Shown in pieces: positions 60,760 through 64,000 of a DNA stretch of 64,000 nt; positions within the stretch are counted from its first letter, which is position 1, and the number at the start of each line of letters is the position of its first letter. The notes below the pieces were generated by a model. It searched no databases and was not told the DNA's origin. It saw nothing but the letters and a program-made list of their open reading frames with translations. The stretch is from contig JARKOV010000130.1 in the NCBI GenBank assembly GCA_029975965.1, forward strand, positions 1 through 64,000, read 5' to 3'. Both the position numbers and the translations under genes were made by a program. Source of the stretch: Anaerolinea sp. GTDB lineage: Bacteria; Chloroflexota; Anaerolineae; Anaerolineales; Anaerolineaceae.

Positions 60760-61920
60760 TTATGTCGCCTTGACCTTGTTCTTCGCTTCGCGCATCTCGT
60801 CGCTCAGCGTCACGGGCCTGCCGGGGCACTGGCTCGAAGGATTTTCCAGCCAACCGCCGTTGTTATCGTGCAGCACCGCCTGGCGCTGCGCGACCGGCGG
60901 CACTGCCGCCGCTGAGGCAGGCTCGACGGCATACCAGTAGGCGGTGCTGCTCATTTCATTGGCCAGGTGATTGGCGTGCCCGTGTTCGACGGTCACCTTG
61001 ATCTCGGTTTCGAAGGGCACCGGGTTTTCAAGATGAAAGACATAGCTCGACTGGTACCCGCTGGCGCCACGCCACAAGCGCAGCTCAGGCGACGGCACGG
61101 TGTGGCCCTCGAAGAGCGACGAGCCGTTGCGCAGATAAGCCTGTGGCTGCATGCCTCCGGCATGGCCCAGGTAATCTTCGCTGCCCGTGCCGTGCAGATC
61201 GGGCGGCCATTTGTAGCCATCCACCCAGATCATGTCGTCGCCCTCGCCCCACCAGCCCCCGGAGAAGTTGGTCACCGACAGGTGACAGCCGAGGTAGTGC
61301 CCGCGCCCGCGCGTCTCCAGCACCACGTAGTTGTTCTGCCAGGCCAACTCGCCCGCGTTGACGACGTTTTCCGGCCCGCTGTTGGCAGCCAGCTCCGGCC
61401 CCCAGCCGCCAAAGGGGTTGGCGCGCCGGAATTCGGCGTGGAAGTACCCCATCTCCTGCGTCCAATCGGGCAGCGTTTCGTAGTCGACGTAGAAATACAC
61501 CGGATGGGCTTCGGCACTCTCATTGACCAGCTCGACCACAGCGCGCTTTTGAAACGGCATCGGCGCGTAACAGTTCAGCGCAGCGGGCTGGTCGAACTGC
61601 CAGGGATAAGCCGTGGACGCGCTGAACAGGAACGACTCGAACGTGTTGACCATGCCATGCCCCAGGCAAAAGAAATCGCCGAGCGGCGAGAGCACGCTGG
61701 GGTATGGCGCGTCGTCGTAGGTGATGCGCAGCAAGCACTCGCGGTAATGCTGCTTGTGGGCCATCCAGATGTGCGTGATTTGCGCCGGCCCGCGCAGATC
61801 GGCCAGGATGGCGCTCTGCCCGGCTGGCACCACCCAGCAATCCGCATTGCGCCCGGAGGTGTCCCAGGACGAACAGCGCCCGCTCCGGCGCCGGTGGAGA
61901 CGAGGAATGTCTTGAATCAT
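60760..61920 (-). CDS. DUF2961 (GH172-like) glycoside hydrolase, paralogue 2
   Basis: Protein of 386 aa, DUF2961 family, now partly classed as GH172 (alpha-D-arabinofuranosidase and difructose-anhydride enzymes). The motif WWGEGDDMIWVDGYKW (Glu226) followed by LHGTGSEDYLG (Glu248) holds the candidate acid and nucleophile. Collinear without gaps with the upstream gene over its first 260 residues. No signal peptide is seen. ATG overlaps the upstream stop (ATGA), so a tandem duplication translated as a pair. Confidence 0.85.
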   Translation of the reverse strand: MIQDIPRLHRRRSGRCSSWDTSGRNADCWVVPAGQSAILADLRGPAQITHIWMAHKQHYRECLLRITYDDAPYPSVLSPLGDFFCLGHGMVNTFESFLFSASTAYPWQFDQPAALNCYAPMPFQKRAVVELVNESAEAHPVYFYVDYETLPDWTQEMGYFHAEFRRANPFGGWGPELAANSGPENVVNAGELAWQNNYVVLETRGRGHYLGCHLSVTNFSGGWWGEGDDMIWVDGYKWPPDLHGTGSEDYLGHAGGMQPQAYLRNGSSLFEGHTVPSPELRLWRGASGYQSSYVFHLENPVPFETEIKVTVEHGHANHLANEMSSTAYWYAVEPASAAAVPPVAQRQAVLHDNNGGWLENPSSQCPGRPVTLSDEMREAKNKVKAT

Positions 61921-63047
61921 GGCCGGGGCCCTTGCACGACCGCTTTCCCCGGGCATTCGCGCTCGGCGTCGCGGATCCAGCCGCCCGCCGTGTCTCGGCG
62001 CACCGGCAGGCGCTGTTGAACCGCAGGGACTGCGATTGCCGGAGCCGGGGTTTCGGCATACCAATAGGCCGTGCTGCTCATCTCATTGGACAGGTGGTTG
62101 GCGTGGCCGTGTTCGATGGTCACCTTGATCTCCTGCGTGAAGCGCACCGGGTTTTCCAGGTGGAAGACATAGCTGGTATGATGCCCGCCATTCCCCCGCC
62201 ACAACTCGATCTCCGGACCGGGGATGGTGCCGCCCTCGAACACCGAAGAGCCGTTGCGCCAAAACGCGTTGGGTTGCATCCCCCACGCCTGACCGAAATA
62301 GTCCTCCGTTCCGGTGCCGTGCAGGTCGGGGGGCCATTTGTAACCGTCCACCCAGATCATGTCGTCCCCCTCACCCCACCAATCGGGGGTGAAGTTGGTC
62401 ACCGACAGGTTGCAGCCAATGTAGTGCCCTCGCCCGCGCGTCTCCAGGATGACGTAATTGTTCTCCCAGGCCCATCGCTCCAGGTTAGGGAGGTCGACCT
62501 CCGGCGTGTTGGCGCGCAGCGCCGCTCCCCACCCGCGAAACGGGTTAGCCCGGCGGAACTCGGCATGGAAATAACCGAAATCCTCGGGAAACGACTCGAG
62601 GGTCTCGTAATCCACGTAAAAATACTGGCGGTGAGGCTCGTCGCTCTCATTGACCAGCTCCACCACCGCGCGCTCCTTGAACGGCATCGGCGCATAGCAG
62701 TTCAAGCCGGTGGGTTTGTTGAACTGGTACGGAAAGAAGGTGGTCGCCGAGAACAACGCCGATTGAAAGGAGTTGACAATGCCGTGACCCAGGCAGAAGA
62801 AATCGCCGAGAGGCGCCAGCACGCTCGGATAGGGCAGGTTGTCGTAGGTGATGCGCAGCAAGCATTCGCGGTAGTGGTTGAGCTGCGTCAGCCACAGGTG
62901 CGTGATCTGTCCAGGCCCGCGCAGGTCGGCCAGCGTCGCCGTCTCGCCGGGCGGGATGATCCACAGGTCGTTGTTGCGCCCGGTCGTATCGTAGGAAGAG
63001 GCACGGCCCGCTTTGCGCTTGCGGATGAGAGGGAGATGGTTGAGCAT
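61917..63047 (-). CDS. DUF2961 (GH172-like) glycoside hydrolase, paralogue 1
   Basis: Protein of 376 aa of the same family. It has PLGDFFCLGHGIVNSF (79-94), FRRANPFRGWG (164-174), WWGEGDDMIWVDGYKW (Glu226) and LHGTGTEDYFGQAWG (Glu248). Shares length and residue numbering with its paralogue, with maybe two thirds identity by eye. Cytosolic by lack of a signal peptide, so it would act on imported oligosaccharides. Substrate specificity is unknown. Confidence 0.87.
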   Translation of the reverse strand: MLNHLPLIRKRKAGRASSYDTTGRNNDLWIIPPGETATLADLRGPGQITHLWLTQLNHYRECLLRITYDNLPYPSVLAPLGDFFCLGHGIVNSFQSALFSATTFFPYQFNKPTGLNCYAPMPFKERAVVELVNESDEPHRQYFYVDYETLESFPEDFGYFHAEFRRANPFRGWGAALRANTPEVDLPNLERWAWENNYVILETRGRGHYIGCNLSVTNFTPDWWGEGDDMIWVDGYKWPPDLHGTGTEDYFGQAWGMQPNAFWRNGSSVFEGGTIPGPEIELWRGNGGHHTSYVFHLENPVRFTQEIKVTIEHGHANHLSNEMSSTAYWYAETPAPAIAVPAVQQRLPVRRDTAGGWIRDAERECPGKAVVQGPRP

Positions 63048-63084
63048 GTGGGTTCCTTTCGGGGGTTATCAACGGTGCAGGCAG

Positions 63085-63963
63085 TTAAAGGTCCAGCTCC
63101 CATTCAGGGTGCAGGCTGATCGGGTGGGTGGCCGTTTCGATCGTGGCGGTCAAAAGCGCGTCGGGGTGCTCCTGCAAGAGGGTGATGGGGTATTCCACGC
63201 AGGGAGGGCCAAACAATGCCACGCGCAGGGCGGTCTGCTTCCAGGCGCCGGTATCGGAAAACAGGCGGATTCGCTTCGCTGCGAGAATCTCGCGCATCCC
63301 CAACGTCACCGACATCGGCGGGACGAACTGGTAGGCCGCGCCGAACGTGCGCTGGGCGAGAGCCAGGATGGTGTCCCAGTTATTTTCCTGCACCCTCACG
63401 GTCGAACGGCGCAGCGCGTCCAACGACAGCGGTTGGTAAGGGTGCCGCCGGGCCTGGTTGTAAGCCACGTGACCGTCCTGCCCCCAGCCGCCGTAGACCA
63501 GGTCCACGGGGTATTCCTGGATGCGCTCCTGCACCTCGGCCACGTTGTCTGCGTTCAGCCAGACCCGCTGGTGCTGCGGCACGTTCAACTCTGGGGCGAT
63601 CGGGCCGTAGAAGTGCCGCTCCATATACCCCCGGAAGCTGTACGGGTGCTGGCGCGGCAGCTCGCGGGCCTGCCAATCCAGGCATTCGTCCATGTGAAAC
63701 ACGGTCACCTGGGCCAGCGACACCCGCCGCTGGTTGACCAGGGCGGTAAAGGGCTGGTACCAGCCAGCCGGCCCGCAAGGGATGATCAGGCGGCAGTCTG
63801 GTTGGGCGGCAATGAAGTCCGCCAGTTCGGCGGCCATCCACTCTCCCATCTCAGCCGAATCGCGGCACAGGCGGAAGGGGATCTTCAACCCGGGGTGGTT
63901 TTCCAGGCTCTGGTAAGGCAGCCGGCACCATTCATACAGCTCGCGCGGGTCAATGGTTTGCAT
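63085..63963 (-). CDS. NagB/glucosamine-6-phosphate isomerase-like protein
   Basis: Protein of 292 aa in the NagB/RpiA/6-phosphogluconolactonase fold. LIIPCGPAGWYQPFTALVNQ is the phosphate loop, VTVFHMDECLDW the catalytic Asp region (NagB DEY), and VYGGWGQDGHVAYNQ replaces the GIGxDGHIAFNEP motif. The substitutions (Trp for Ile, NQ for NEP) suggest another sugar phosphate. First gene of the minus-strand operon visible here; its promoter lies toward the right edge. Confidence 0.82.
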   Translation of the reverse strand: MQTIDPRELYEWCRLPYQSLENHPGLKIPFRLCRDSAEMGEWMAAELADFIAAQPDCRLIIPCGPAGWYQPFTALVNQRRVSLAQVTVFHMDECLDWQARELPRQHPYSFRGYMERHFYGPIAPELNVPQHQRVWLNADNVAEVQERIQEYPVDLVYGGWGQDGHVAYNQARRHPYQPLSLDALRRSTVRVQENNWDTILALAQRTFGAAYQFVPPMSVTLGMREILAAKRIRLFSDTGAWKQTALRVALFGPPCVEYPITLLQEHPDALLTATIETATHPISLHPEWELDL

Positions 63964-64000
63964 GTTAACCTCCTCCCGGTCCCTCGGCCAGCTCAGCCAG

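Noticed and set aside
61932..63119. Plus-strand open frame of 395 codons antisense to GH172 paralogue 1
   Set aside because: Shadow frame. A similar shadow occurs over the second paralogue because both genes are duplicated, which mimics conservation.

Overview
The window is 64 kb of GC-rich, gene-dense bacterial chromosome. It has no rRNA, tRNA, CRISPR array or recognisable transposase. The gene content fits Chloroflexota, probably Anaerolineae-like: a MalT/LuxR giant regulator, a bacterial archaeo-eRF1-like protein, a cupin-type phosphoglucose isomerase, tandem DUF2961 (GH172-like) proteins and many GTG starts. That placement is an inference from content, not from a marker gene. The first 28 bases are a G-run followed by a C-run and look like a contig-edge artefact.

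Left part (0.2-21.6 kb), ion and stress homeostasis. A DedA membrane protein is followed by a decayed alpha/beta-hydrolase tail and a NarL-type two-component system. Next comes a universal stress protein translationally joined to a complete seven-gene Mrp Na+/H+ antiporter operon (A-G). A CPA1-type exchanger with two CBS domains converges on it. Further genes encode a baeRF protein, a ferritin-like/VIT1 iron exporter (MbfA type), DegV, and a GbsR-like repressor divergent from a P-type cation ATPase, with two matching palindromic operators between them. An isoprenylcysteine methyltransferase homologue, a methyltransferase and two unknown small proteins follow.

Potassium block (21.6-30 kb, minus strand). 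This is a full kdpF-A-B-x-C-D-E operon including the 29-codon kdpF. The gene 'x' is an extra 91-aa two-helix membrane protein between kdpB and kdpC. A Nudix remnant lies directly behind kdpE.

Carbohydrate operon I (30-38 kb). A phytanoyl-CoA-dioxygenase-like gene is divergent from seven tightly packed genes: Gfo/Idh/MocA oxidoreductase, Zn-alcohol dehydrogenase, cupin phosphoglucose isomerase, 2-hydroxyacid dehydrogenase, a divergent shikimate-dehydrogenase-like protein, FGGY kinase and GntR/UTRA repressor. A strong sigma70 promoter overlapped by a 22-bp perfect inverted repeat precedes it. This looks like a self-regulated polyol, sugar-acid or cyclitol catabolic pathway of unknown substrate.

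Metal and anion section (38-48 kb). MATE exporter and radical SAM genes are followed by a fluoride unit: a crcB-motif riboswitch with a terminator platform, CrcB, and a DUF190-CBS4 protein. Upstream lie PadR-modA-modB-TauE (no modC), a His-rich NifX-like protein, a ZIP transporter, a DUF364 protein and a frameshifted, truncated trmO.

Right part (48-64 kb). A MalT-type regulator with a clear terminator precedes a pair of paralogous small membrane proteins and a small conserved protein. The carbohydrate region II follows: FAD oxidoreductase, aldose-epimerase-like DUF4432, FGGY kinase, membrane protein, MDR oxidoreductase, amidohydrolase, beta-lactamase-fold hydrolase, two tandem collinear GH172-like proteins and a NagB-family protein. 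Together they suggest degradation of an oligosaccharide and phosphorylation or isomerisation of its sugar.
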